Below, piece after piece: positions 43,018 to 51,481 of a stretch of DNA of 64,000 bases (the first letter of the stretch is position 1; each line of letters starts with the position of its first letter). The stretch comes from Gammaproteobacteria bacterium (GTDB taxonomy: Bacteria; Pseudomonadota; Gammaproteobacteria; Pseudomonadales; Pseudohongiellaceae): positions 1-64,000 of the forward strand of contig JABJIC010000031.1 of the NCBI GenBank assembly GCA_018661465.1. The letters are read 5' to 3'. The notes beneath the pieces are model-generated. The model had not been told where the DNA came from. It did no database searches and saw only the letters and a program-made list of their open reading frames with translations. The position numbers and the translations under genes were made by a program.

Positions 43018-44713
43018 ACGATTACAAAAAACCGATGTGGTTATTATTGGTATGGGTGCAGCCGGCGGAGTTGCCGCCCTCCCTCTCACCAATGCTGGTC
43101 TTAAGGTTGTAGGACTGGAAGCGGGCGGTTGGTTAAGCCCACGGGACTTCGCTCCTGACGAATTGCGTAATGGCTCACGAAACTGGCCGCAGTCCGTGCA
43201 GAAAGCCGCTTCAGAAGCTCCTACTGTGCGCGCAGATACCAGCACCGAAGCTACTCAAAGTTATCATCCGATGATGAACGCGGTAGGTGGCACCACGATG
43301 CACTACTGGGCCCAGAGCTGGCGTTTGAACCCCTGGGATTTCAAAGTCGTTAGTGAAACTAAAAAACGTTACGGTGAGGATAGAATCCCGGAAGGGTCAA
43401 CAGTTGAAGATTGGCCTTTCGGTTACGATGAAATAGAACCTTACTATGACAAGGTGGAATACTCCGTTGGTATTTCCGGTCAGGCTGGAAATGTTAAGGG
43501 CACAATAAACAAGGCAGGAAATATATTTGAAGGAGAGCGTCAGCGGGAATATCCCATGCAGCCTCTTCGTAGTTCTCCCTTCACCGATTTAATGGGAGGA
43601 GCGGCGCGTAATCTGGATTGGAATCCGTTCCAGGGTCCAGCGGCTATTGCCACCGAGGTCTATGATGGACGTCCACCATGTCAGTATCACGGGTTCTGTA
43701 ATAAAGGCGGCTGCCATGTGCAGGCCAAGAGTTCAACGGCTTTTAATGTAATTCCCAAGGCCGTTGATACCGGTAATCTCGACGTAGTTACGTTTGCGCG
43801 AGTTACTGAACTGGTCACAGACTACGATGGAAAACTCACAGGTGTTGAATACATAAAAGGCAACGAAGTATTTTTCCAGCCCGCCGATGTAGTCCTTCTT
43901 TCGAGTTACGCTTATGAGAATGTACGGCTCTTGTTGCTGTCAAAGTCCAAAGCCTTTCCAAATGGTCTGTCCAATAATGCGGGGCAGGTAGGTAGGCACT
44001 ATCTTAGTCATCACCAAGGCTCCCCGGTAACTGCGCTTTTTGATCGTGACTTGCACAACTGGTATGGATTACCTGCACAGGGTGTAGCAATCGATGAGTG
44101 GGCGGATGATAACTTTGATCATGGCGATCTGGATTTTATTGGAGGCGCTAACCTTTGGGCCCATACCGATCGCAAGCCAATGAGTGCAGCCAAGATGAGT
44201 ACCTTTGGTGAAGTTCGAAATTGGGGTTCTGACTGGAAGGCATTCGTCATGAAGAATGCTGATCGAACTAATTCGTCCTACATCCAAAAGACTACGCTGC
44301 CCTATGAAAATAATTTCCTCGATCTCGATCCTGTGGTTAAGGACCCCTTAGGGTTCCCTGTTACTCGAATCACAGCGAAGTATGGCGACAATGAAAAACG
44401 CATCGCTACATTCGCTCAGGACAAGATGGAGCAGTGGTATCTGGAGGCGGGAGCGGTCAAGATAATCAAATCCGGTGTTGGGAATGTCATGGGTCCTTCT
44501 ACTCATGCCTACGGTGGCACGCGAATGGGCCTGAACAGCCAAACCAATGTTGTGAATCAATGGGGTTTCTCCCATGAAGTGCCAAACTTGGGGATACTGG
44601 GCGGCTCTGTAATGGGTACTAGCGGTTCACGTAATCCAACTTTGACAGTCCAGGCGCTGTCATGGAGAACGGCGGAATATCTTACTGACAATTGGAATAG
44701 TGTTGTCGGGTAA
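43004..44713 (+). CDS. GMC-type FAD oxidoreductase, large subunit of a gluconate-dehydrogenase-like enzyme
   Basis: 569 aa. The FAD-binding Rossmann fold lies at the very N-terminus (DVVIIGMGAAGGVAALPL, then VVGLEAGGW), so there is no own signal peptide; the alternative ATG at 43010 fits GGGGG upstream. Further GMC features: AVGGTTMHYWAQSWR, the QYHGFCNKGGCHVQAKSST cysteine segment, and the C-terminal THAYGGTRMG and GSVMGTSGSRNPTLTVQALSWR. It likely oxidises a sugar, sugar acid or alcohol in the periplasm after Tat co-export with the small subunit. The heme c subunit usual in this complex is absent next to it. Confidence 0.92.
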   Translation: MIMPRRLQKTDVVIIGMGAAGGVAALPLTNAGLKVVGLEAGGWLSPRDFAPDELRNGSRNWPQSVQKAASEAPTVRADTSTEATQSYHPMMNAVGGTTMHYWAQSWRLNPWDFKVVSETKKRYGEDRIPEGSTVEDWPFGYDEIEPYYDKVEYSVGISGQAGNVKGTINKAGNIFEGERQREYPMQPLRSSPFTDLMGGAARNLDWNPFQGPAAIATEVYDGRPPCQYHGFCNKGGCHVQAKSSTAFNVIPKAVDTGNLDVVTFARVTELVTDYDGKLTGVEYIKGNEVFFQPADVVLLSSYAYENVRLLLLSKSKAFPNGLSNNAGQVGRHYLSHHQGSPVTALFDRDLHNWYGLPAQGVAIDEWADDNFDHGDLDFIGGANLWAHTDRKPMSAAKMSTFGEVRNWGSDWKAFVMKNADRTNSSYIQKTTLPYENNFLDLDPVVKDPLGFPVTRITAKYGDNEKRIATFAQDKMEQWYLEAGAVKIIKSGVGNVMGPSTHAYGGTRMGLNSQTNVVNQWGFSHEVPNLGILGGSVMGTSGSRNPTLTVQALSWRTAEYLTDNWNSVVG

Positions 44714-44734
44714 TTTTGGCCTTGAGCAATTAAT

Positions 44735-45001
44735 ATGAATTCAAGGCCGGAATCAGTGCCGGATCCTTTGCTTCCTAGTGCCGAGAATCAGGCACTGCAC
44801 TGGCTGCTTAAACAAATTGATTAAACTCAATGGTGGCCCGCTGCTCAAATGGCTGCGGGTCAGCTGCAGCAACTGAAAAGCATTCTCGGCTATGCCATCC
44901 TCTATTCTCGTTTTTACCGACAGCATCTCAAGGGTTTGGATATTCGGGATTTGGACTTCGATGGCTTTTCGAAGTTGATATTACCTGTCATGGCTCTCTA
45001 G
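44735..45001 (+). pseudogene. Decayed N-terminal fragment of a PaaK-like/adenylate-forming ligase
   Basis: From ATG 44735 a frame of 29 codons ends in TAA (44822-44824), but the same frame continues for 58 codons to TAG (44999-45001). It reads QLQQLKSILGYAILYSRFYR and then DLDFDGFSKLILPVM, resembling the start of phenylacetate-CoA-ligase-like proteins (LRxLxxYAxxxxPFYRxxxxxxxxDLxDFxxLPxM). The in-frame stop and absence of any downstream ligase body mark a remnant. Homology is by pattern only and unverified. The MFS gene begins 68 bases later. Confidence 0.5.
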
Positions 45002-45069
45002 CAAGAAGTGCTGGTGGTAAATTTGAAGACTTCATTTGCTTGTTGAAAGATTGAACGGAAAAATTTTTC

Positions 45070-46311
45070 ATGCCAGTAGATATTTCAAGTCACAAACATG
45101 CACTGGGGTTTATTATCGCGGTGGTGTTTATCGACTCCATCGGTTTCGGAATCATTCTTCCGGTTATGCCCAGCCTGATCATGGGACTGTCGGATACTAG
45201 TCTCTCCGGTGCCTCCCGCATCGGTGGATATTTGATGTTTACCTACGCTGCGGTTCAATTTTTCGCGGCACCTATTCTCGGAAACCTCGGTGATAAGTTT
45301 GGTCGTAGACCTGTTCTGCTTTATTCATTGGCGGCACTGAGTATTGCCAGTTTGTTTATGGCAGTAGCGCCCACACTGTTCTGGCTGTTCATTGCTCGCA
45401 TGATTGCTGGAATTGCCAGCTCAACTTTCTCCCTCGCCTATGCCTATGTCACCGACATAACACCCGAGGAGAAGAGGGCTCAGCGATTCGGCATGATAGG
45501 CGCAGCATTCGGTGGGGGCTTTATTTTTGGTCCGGTTATTGGCGGAGTGATGGGCGAGTATGGTCCGCGTATTCCCTTCTATGCGGCAGCGGCTCTGGCA
45601 TTTATAAATCTGGTGTACGGCTACTTTGCATTGGGAGAATCTCTATCTGAAGAGCATCGACGGCCATTTGACCTTAAACGAGCAAATCCCGTTGGTGCGC
45701 TTTTACAGATGCGTAAATATCCGGTGATTCTTGGACTAGGTTTGGCTTATTTTCTTTATATGCTTGGTCATTTTTCTCTGCCCAGCACCTTCACCTATTA
45801 CACGATGGAAAAATTCGCCTGGTCAGAAAGTCAGATCGGCTTCGCTCTGGGTTACGCAGGCGTGTTCATGATACTGGTACAGGCCTTTTTGATACGCTGG
45901 GCTGTCCCGCGGTTTGGATCGTTTAAATCCGGGGTATTCGGCTTGGTCACTCTGGTCATTGGTTTTAGTGGCTATGCTTTTGCCACTGAAGGCTGGCAGA
46001 TGTATCCGTGGCTTGCTGTCGCTTCTATTTCCGGCTTTGTAACTCCTGCCTTTCAGTCCATCATGACCAGCCAGATTCCTGCTAATGCTCAGGGTGAATT
46101 ACAAGGAGCTCTCAGCAGCCTGAATAGCATTACCTCTATTGTTGGCCCGCTTATAATGACCCAGCTATTTGCAGTATTTACCGCCGATAGTGCGCCAATT
46201 TACTTCCCTGGCAGCCCATTTCTGGCGGCGGCCATCCTCACAGTGATCTGTTTGCTGATTTTTATTCCGGTAGTGAAGCATTTCCGCCTCACCGAGCTCG
46301 GCAGGACATAG
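45070..46311 (+). CDS. MFS transporter, TetA-like (TCR/Tet family)
   Basis: 413 aa with twelve hydrophobic segments. VVFIDSIGFGIILPVMPSLI starts helix 1, followed by motif A GNLGDKFGRRPVLLYS, then LARMIAGIASSTFSLAYAYVTDITP (FIARMIAGI) and FGMIGAAFGGGFIFGPVIGG (motif C). This is the Tet-resistance-like DHA1 branch, drug/H+ antiport. Chromosomal members often export other compounds, so resistance should not be assumed. It stands alone, with no TetR regulator beside it. Confidence 0.9.
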   Translation: MPVDISSHKHALGFIIAVVFIDSIGFGIILPVMPSLIMGLSDTSLSGASRIGGYLMFTYAAVQFFAAPILGNLGDKFGRRPVLLYSLAALSIASLFMAVAPTLFWLFIARMIAGIASSTFSLAYAYVTDITPEEKRAQRFGMIGAAFGGGFIFGPVIGGVMGEYGPRIPFYAAAALAFINLVYGYFALGESLSEEHRRPFDLKRANPVGALLQMRKYPVILGLGLAYFLYMLGHFSLPSTFTYYTMEKFAWSESQIGFALGYAGVFMILVQAFLIRWAVPRFGSFKSGVFGLVTLVIGFSGYAFATEGWQMYPWLAVASISGFVTPAFQSIMTSQIPANAQGELQGALSSLNSITSIVGPLIMTQLFAVFTADSAPIYFPGSPFLAAAILTVICLLIFIPVVKHFRLTELGRT

Positions 46312-46444
46312 CTAGGCAAGAGATAGCTCGGCAATCAAGACTGGCCAAGAAAACAGTGAAAACCAGCAAATTTTCATCACAATCAGTCTCTTTTTCATGA
46401 CTGGGGCATACTGTCCCTAAGCTAGACGATTCGCAGTGTTTGGC

Positions 46445-46474
46445 TTGACACACACATACCCAAATGGTTATATC
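46445..46474 (+). promoter_or_regulatory. Sigma-70-type promoter for the 46.5-kb lipoprotein gene
   Basis: A -35 TTGACA at 46445-46450 and a -10 TATATC at 46469-46474 are separated by 18 bases. The ATG at 46525 lies about 50 bases further. Sequence match only. Confidence 0.5.
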
Positions 46475-46524
46475 ATTGCACCTCTAACGAGAGTATTTCT
46501 AATTAAAGCAATAAAGGTACAACT

Positions 46525-47418
46525 ATGAAGATTCAAGGGCTGCTCCTAGCATTCGCAGTGTTATTCGTAGGTTGTTCTCCAGCGGAGAATGCAACCGAAA
46601 CTCAATCAACTCAGGTAGCTGCAGCTGCAGAAGCACCTGGTAGTGATATTCCCCGTGGTCCAAATGGTAAGCCGGACTTTAACGGTATTTGGCAGGTTCT
46701 GATGAACGCCAATGACAATCTTGAAGCTGCGCCGCCACAGGCAGCTTATCAGTTGGTACCTGGTGATTTCGTACCAGTACCTGCTCCTGAAGTAGTTGCT
46801 ATGGGCGCCATCGGTGCTGTTCCAGCAAGCTTTGGTGTTGTCGAAGGTGGAACTATTCCTTACCGACCTGAAGCTGTTGCCCGTCGTGATGAGAATCGCG
46901 CAAACTGGCTAACTTCTGATCCTGAGATCAAGTGCTATATGCCGGGCGTACCACGTGCGACTTATATGCCTCATCCATTTCAGATTTTTCAGAGTGAGAG
47001 TGCTTTCTTCATTGCCTACTCTTTCGCTGGAGCCGTACGTAATGTCTTCCTTGAAGATCCGGGTCCTGCACCGCTTGATTCTTGGATGGGTCAGTCTTGG
47101 GGATACTGGGACGGAGATACCTGGGTAGTTGAAGCTCATGGTATGGATGATCGCACCTGGTTTGACCGTGCTGGTAACTACCACAGCTATCAAATGAAGG
47201 TTACCGAGCGCTATACGCTGGTAAGTGAAAACGTAATTGAATACGAAGCGACTATGGAAGATCCAACTATCTTTGAGCGTCCTTGGACTATCAAGATGCC
47301 TATCTACCGTCGCCTCGAAGCAGGTTTCGAGCTGCCACAATTCAAGTGCGTGGAGTTCGTAGAAGAAATGATGTACGGCAGATACCGTAAGGGTCGCGAG
47401 TCTGAACTGGGCTTCTAG
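46525..47418 (+). CDS. Lipoprotein of the 'GKPDxxGxW' family (function unknown)
   Basis: 297 aa. Lipobox LFVGCS gives Cys17. After a low-complexity Ala/Thr linker comes PRGPNGKPDFNGIWQ, the family mark, then PEIKCYMPGVPRATYMPHPFQIFQS and YWDGDTWVVEAHGMDDRTWF, and ends in a FEL..FKCVEFVEEMM segment. A paralogue lies at 55.8 kb. In many marine genomes these proteins sit by DUF6152 genes, as here (236 bases downstream). No catalytic motif is clear. AAAGGT is the ribosome site. Confidence 0.8.
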   Translation: MKIQGLLLAFAVLFVGCSPAENATETQSTQVAAAAEAPGSDIPRGPNGKPDFNGIWQVLMNANDNLEAAPPQAAYQLVPGDFVPVPAPEVVAMGAIGAVPASFGVVEGGTIPYRPEAVARRDENRANWLTSDPEIKCYMPGVPRATYMPHPFQIFQSESAFFIAYSFAGAVRNVFLEDPGPAPLDSWMGQSWGYWDGDTWVVEAHGMDDRTWFDRAGNYHSYQMKVTERYTLVSENVIEYEATMEDPTIFERPWTIKMPIYRRLEAGFELPQFKCVEFVEEMMYGRYRKGRESELGF

Positions 47419-47444
47419 GCCTGATTCGGCGATATACATCAAAA

Positions 47445-47490
47445 AAGGGCTCGTTTCAGCGTTTTACGCTTGGATTTAAGGCGAGCCCTT
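47445..47490 (+). terminator. Long hairpin with inner stem, possible terminator
   Basis: AAGGGCTCG (47445-47453) pairs with CGAGCCCTT (47482-47490), enclosing a smaller stem AGCG/CGCT around TTTTA. It is 27 bases after the stop of the lipoprotein gene. The T run is missing, so it may instead act as an mRNA stabiliser or attenuator before the DUF6152 gene. Confidence 0.5.
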
Positions 47491-47653
47491 GTATAAAATG
47501 CGGAGTAACTGTCCGCTTAACTGAATATATTGTGTTTTAGGCGTTTGTTAGGGGTTCGGGGAAAGAAGGCTAATAGAAGCAGGTAAGATAGCTTGATCAA
47601 ACCAGACCGAGACAGTGCTTAAGACAATTAAAGCTAAAAACGGAGTGAATTCT

Positions 47654-48109
47654 ATGAAGACTAAATTACTGGCACTAGCTGCTGTAACTGCGCTTGGCGT
47701 AGTAGCGATCCAGCAAACGGCTGTAGCGCACCATGCGTTCTCTGCTGAATTTGACGCGAATCTGCCTGTTCGATTGGGCGGCCCTATTACTCGTGTTGAG
47801 TGGATTAACCCCCACACTTGGATCCACCTTGAAAACAATGATCCAGAAGCTACTCGCGATCCAGGTCCCTGGATGGTAGAGGGCGGTACGCCAAATACGC
47901 TTCTGCGTCGCGGCATTAACCGTAACTCTCTGGTACTAGGTACAGATATCGTTGTAACTGGTTATCAATCTAAAGACCGTCTGTGCGAGCCAACTTGTCG
48001 CGCCAACGGCCGTGACATCACTTTCCCGGATGGACGTAAATTGTTCATGGGTTCTTCCGGTACTGGTGCTCCACGCGATGGTTCTGATGGTACAGAGCCA
48101 GGGCAGTAG
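47654..48109 (+). CDS. DUF6152 family exported protein
   Basis: 151 aa from ATG 47654 with GGAG upstream. Signal peptide ends at AVAHH. The family pattern HHAFSAEFDANLPVRLGGPITRVEWINPHTWIHLE and a DxVVVTGYQSKD-like C-terminal half is a small beta barrel of unknown role, with His/Asp/Glu residues suited to metal binding. CEPTC suggests a disulfide. It is co-directional with the GKPD lipoprotein and may share its regulation. A strong terminator follows. Confidence 0.85.
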   Translation: MKTKLLALAAVTALGVVAIQQTAVAHHAFSAEFDANLPVRLGGPITRVEWINPHTWIHLENNDPEATRDPGPWMVEGGTPNTLLRRGINRNSLVLGTDIVVTGYQSKDRLCEPTCRANGRDITFPDGRKLFMGSSGTGAPRDGSDGTEPGQ

Positions 48110-48136
48110 TAACTGCTTAGATAGACTATAAAAAAA

Positions 48137-48163
48137 GCCCGCTTAATAAGCGGGCTTTTTTTT
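48137..48163 (+). terminator. Rho-independent terminator after DUF6152 gene
   Basis: Stem GCCCGCTT (48137-48144) and AAGCGGGC (48148-48155) with a three-base loop and eight T following. It also has A residues upstream, so it can act on the other strand. Confidence 0.93.
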
Positions 48164-48254
48164 GCTCCCGAAAAAGGGATAAGAGATGAAAGGAATACCG
48201 AAGAATCAGAGGTGTTTCTTATCTGGGATTTTGTTCAGCTCTTTATTCAACTAT

Positions 48255-48821
48255 TTATTCAGCTACGGGCTCGATAACTCGTTCGTAGTCACCACCATCG
48301 CGGAACACGGTTGAGGTCTGGTAATATCCGGAGCTGTAGACTTCTACTACAATCGTGTTCAGGCTTCGATTCTCCCAGAACCAGCCATGAATTCCAGCGA
48401 AGGGAGCATGGAATGAACCCATGCGTCGATCGGCATTTCCTTGCTCGAAGCTTTCGGCATATTCCTCTCCCAGACCCGCCGGCTCGGCATGCATATCGTA
48501 ATAAACTTCGCCATCGGCTACCCAGCTAAAGATCATCGGTGCATCCAGATCCATCAGGTATTTATATTCCACGGATTGGAAAGGCTCGAGAATGAATTCC
48601 ACATAGTCTGTGCGATGAATCTCAGCATGTTCTTCGAATGGGTTTTCTTCTGCAGAGAGAACGTTAAGCCCTAGCAGCTCTCCAGTACCCAGAGGGTCCC
48701 TACCGAACTCAGCCGGCAGTATGGCAGTGAAGAGAACTACCATGGCGACTGCAAAAGCGATGCAGGAAGCAATGATAATGTTTCTTGTTGATGGTGGAGT
48801 GGTGTTTTGCTGCTCGGTCAC
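48255..48821 (-). CDS. Single-pass membrane-anchored protein of the HupE operon
   Basis: 188 aa, GTG start. One hydrophobic segment (about 14-33, NIIIASCIAFAVAMVVLFTAILP) and then an extracytoplasmic beta-rich domain (FILEPFQSVEYKYLMDLDAPMIFSWVADGEVYYDMHAEP, HAPFAGIHGWFWENRS). Similar 'transmembrane anchor' proteins are found beside HupE/UreJ-like genes in marine bacteria. His and Trp residues might bind metal or heme. Third gene of the operon, 28 bases after HupE. Function unknown. Confidence 0.75.
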   Translation of the reverse strand: MTEQQNTTPPSTRNIIIASCIAFAVAMVVLFTAILPAEFGRDPLGTGELLGLNVLSAEENPFEEHAEIHRTDYVEFILEPFQSVEYKYLMDLDAPMIFSWVADGEVYYDMHAEPAGLGEEYAESFEQGNADRRMGSFHAPFAGIHGWFWENRSLNTIVVEVYSSGYYQTSTVFRDGGDYERVIEPVAE

Positions 48822-48849
48822 TGTAATCGTTCCACTGTTTGGAGCCTAA

Positions 48850-49578
48850 CTAAATAGGCGGTTGCAAGAAGAAAGCGCTTAATTGGAGTCCGGCCAGCAT
48901 AAAGCCTCCGGTCATCAGCGCTGTATTGGTGGCAAACGCATGGCGTAAATAGCTACCGCTGGTGCGCCATACACTCAGGGCAATGAATACCGCCGAGAGC
49001 GCGAGTATCTGCCCGATCTCAACACCGATGTTGAAACTGATGATGTTAGTCACCAGACCGTTCGGGGAGAGGTCGAATTCCTGTAATTTTGTTGCCAGAC
49101 CCAATCCGTGAAAGAGGCCGAATACAAAAACCGCTATTCGGGTATTAAGCTCAAAACCCAATAAGCGTTTGAAGCCATCCATATTCTCGAAGGCTTTATA
49201 GACAATAGACAAACCGATGATGGCATCGATTATGTAGGCATTTACTTGAAGGTCCGCGAGGACTCCAAGAAGAAGGGTAATACTGTGGCCGATAGCAAAC
49301 AGAGTTACGTACTGCACCACATGTTTAGGGCGGTAGAGGAAAAATATTACACCCACCAGAAACAGTAGGTGGTCGTAGCCGGTAACCATATGTTTTGCGC
49401 CCAGATACATAAAGGGCATTGGAGCAGGGCCATCAATGGCCTGAACGAAATTTGCATCACCGCCTTCGATGGTATGTCCGAAAGCGCTGGCTGAGAACAG
49501 GGAAAACCCTATAGCTAGTATGCTAAGAGCTGAGCCTGTTAGTGAAGGCAGCCTGAAGTTAGTGAAGAGCAGATTCAT
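48850..49578 (-). CDS. HupE/UreJ family membrane protein
   Basis: 242 aa with six or seven hydrophobic segments. HupE/UreJ-like features: FMYLGAKHMVTGYDHLLFLVGVIFFL (H-x-x-x-G-x-DH), GHSITLLLG, and FGLFHGLGLATKLQEFDLSPNGLVTNIISFNIGVEIGQ. Classical HupE/UreJ import nickel for hydrogenase or urease; this longer group is found without either enzyme, as here. The conserved His/Asp residues make a divalent metal transporter likely. Middle gene of a three-gene unit with a cytochrome c'-like lipoprotein. Confidence 0.88.
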   Translation of the reverse strand: MNLLFTNFRLPSLTGSALSILAIGFSLFSASAFGHTIEGGDANFVQAIDGPAPMPFMYLGAKHMVTGYDHLLFLVGVIFFLYRPKHVVQYVTLFAIGHSITLLLGVLADLQVNAYIIDAIIGLSIVYKAFENMDGFKRLLGFELNTRIAVFVFGLFHGLGLATKLQEFDLSPNGLVTNIISFNIGVEIGQILALSAVFIALSVWRTSGSYLRHAFATNTALMTGGFMLAGLQLSAFFLQPPI

Positions 49579-49602
49579 GATGAGAATAGCTTCATGTTCA
49601 AA

Positions 49603-50124
49603 CTAGTCAGCTTGCTCTTCATCGAAGCGGTTCAAGATGTCAGGATTGTAGGCCTGATGACAGGCAGTACAGACACTGTACAGTTGCGCACCAGCCTGAA
49701 AGAAATCTTCCTTATTTTGTGCTTCAGCCGCCTGCATCGCCATTATTCCGGCCTGACTCAATCCTTCGGAATAAATCATCCAGGCATCATTGTCTTCGGC
49801 TCTGCCTGGAAGGGCCAGGATGTTTCCAGATTCAACCACTACTGCAGCCTGAGCGCGAACATAGGCCCAGCCTTCATCAGTTGAAGGAAATAATTCTTCC
49901 GTACCTGAGGCGTCAGTTACCCATCCGCCAGAATCCCACAAGATGTCTGAGGCAGGTTCCAGCACCATTGCCATTACTTCCTGCATATTCAAGGAAGTGT
50001 TGTAAGTAGCATCTTCGCTCGGGGCTGTACTTGCTGTTTCCTCAGGGGAGGAACAGGCTGCCAGGAAGCCAAGAGACGTTATAGCCAGCAGAGCTGGTAT
50101 TGTTCGTAATGTGTTGAGTTGCAT
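49603..50124 (-). CDS. Cytochrome c'-like lipoprotein
   Basis: 173 aa. Lipobox LAACSS gives Cys24. The mature part is helical and ends with the heme motif CTACH (about residues 152-156) close to the C-terminus, as in cytochrome c' and class II cytochromes c. A His follows the second Cys as the axial ligand; the sixth site is likely open. Such proteins bind NO or small ligands, or carry electrons. AGGAA precedes the ATG. It is the first gene of the HupE operon, 24 bases before it. Confidence 0.85.
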   Translation of the reverse strand: MQLNTLRTIPALLAITSLGFLAACSSPEETASTAPSEDATYNTSLNMQEVMAMVLEPASDILWDSGGWVTDASGTEELFPSTDEGWAYVRAQAAVVVESGNILALPGRAEDNDAWMIYSEGLSQAGIMAMQAAEAQNKEDFFQAGAQLYSVCTACHQAYNPDILNRFDEEQAD

Positions 50125-50308
50125 GAGATATTCCTGCTGTAGACTGTATATTCTCTAAGTTTAGCCGAGATTCAGGCTAATTCAATTCGATTCAAGTGCT
50201 GCTATGATGTATATCATTAACAGCAGCTTATGATTGATGGCAGAGTCTGCCCTAAATCGGTCTTTTATTCTACTTCGTGGCTTCAATATGGTGTATCTGG
50301 GCAAACAG

Positions 50309-51481
50309 ATGAAGTTCAACCCCCGGCAGATGAAGTGCAACCCCTGGACCAAGATTTTACTAATCTTAAGCCTTTTACTGTTCTCCTCAGCTGCAATCTC
50401 CGAAGTACATATTCAAGCCACTCCAGATCGTGGGCTTCAGCCTCGCTTGATCAGCGATGACAGTGGAAATATTCATCTGCTGTACTTCAAGAAGCGACTA
50501 CGTGCTCCCGCGGCACGTGAAGGCAATCTTTATTATCGACAATACCTCCCCGAGCAGAATCGATTCGGTAATCCGGTTAAAGTTTCCAGTGGTGCTTTCA
50601 ATCTGCAGACTTTTTCCATTGCCCGTGCGGCGATTGCTATCGATGGAGAAGGACGTATTCACGCGGTCTGGTATCGAGCAAATGACGGTGAGTATTTCTA
50701 TGCACGTTCAAATCCTGAGCGCACTCAATTCGAAGCTCAGCAATCAATGGTCAGTGAATTTGCGGAAGGAATCGATGCCACGGCAGATGTCGCGGCTTCA
50801 GGAAATGACGTGGCGATCGTGTGGGCAGCAGGAGATTTAAGCAGGGAGTATGAAAGAACTGTTTACGCCAGACTCTCCCAAGACAACGGCGAGAACTTTG
50901 GAGAAGAGTTTGGTTTGAGTAATCCGGACCTCGGTGCTTGTGCCTGTTGCTCTCTGGCTACAGATTTTATCGATGATGATTTATTTGTGGCCTATCGTTC
51001 GGCAATCGATGGCGTTGGTCGGCACATGCAACTATTGACCCTGGAAAGAGCAGAAGGTGAGAGTATCGGTTCAAGCTATGGTCCTGTAGGCGCATTACAG
51101 GAATGGGAACTATCATCATGTCCGTTAAGTACCAATGACATCGTGTTGGATGAAGATTCTGGTAACTGGCTGGTGTTTGAAACAGAATACCGAATCATTC
51201 AGATGGAACTCGAATCGGAAGCAGGAGCGATGGCTGTTGCTGATCCATTCGTCAAGACGCGACAGAAAAATCCGGCGTTGGCATTCAATGGAAAAGATCA
51301 GCGACTAATTGCGTGGGGCGAGGCAATCAGTCATGCCAGAGGGGGCAGGCTGAATATGCGTCTGCTCGATTTCGATGGAGAAGTTGAAGGGTTTAGCTTC
51401 GAAGAGGAGATCACAATTCCTAATTACAGCTTTCCCGCTGCTGCAAGTCTGCCGAATGGCGATTTTCTGGTGCTCTACTAG
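50309..51481 (+). CDS. Exported sialidase/BNR-repeat-like propeller protein
   Basis: 390 aa from ATG 50309, chosen because it gives a usual signal peptide (ILLILSLLLFSSAAIS); frames from ATG 50237 or a later ATG 50330 are alternatives and no start has a clear ribosome site. Repeated blades contain DDSGNIHLLYFKKR, IDGEGRIHAVWYRANDGEYFYARS and SxDxGxxF-like Asp-boxes (SQDNGENFG), as in BNR/sialidase-fold proteins. A CACC cysteine pair lies at mid-length (GACACCSLAT). No Arg triad is evident, so glycosidase activity is not claimed. It converges with the next gene by 4 bases. Confidence 0.75.
   Translation: MKFNPRQMKCNPWTKILLILSLLLFSSAAISEVHIQATPDRGLQPRLISDDSGNIHLLYFKKRLRAPAAREGNLYYRQYLPEQNRFGNPVKVSSGAFNLQTFSIARAAIAIDGEGRIHAVWYRANDGEYFYARSNPERTQFEAQQSMVSEFAEGIDATADVAASGNDVAIVWAAGDLSREYERTVYARLSQDNGENFGEEFGLSNPDLGACACCSLATDFIDDDLFVAYRSAIDGVGRHMQLLTLERAEGESIGSSYGPVGALQEWELSSCPLSTNDIVLDEDSGNWLVFETEYRIIQMELESEAGAMAVADPFVKTRQKNPALAFNGKDQRLIAWGEAISHARGGRLNMRLLDFDGEVEGFSFEEEITIPNYSFPAAASLPNGDFLVLY

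Noticed and set aside
45070-46311. Acquired tetracycline-resistance gene
   Set aside because: The MFS protein has Tet-family motifs but there is no TetR, no mobile-element flank and its composition fits the neighbours; a housekeeping exporter is more likely.
46909-47442. Minus-strand frame of 177 codons across the GKPD lipoprotein gene
   Set aside because: It is antisense to a gene with a lipobox, promoter and paralogue, and resembles no family.
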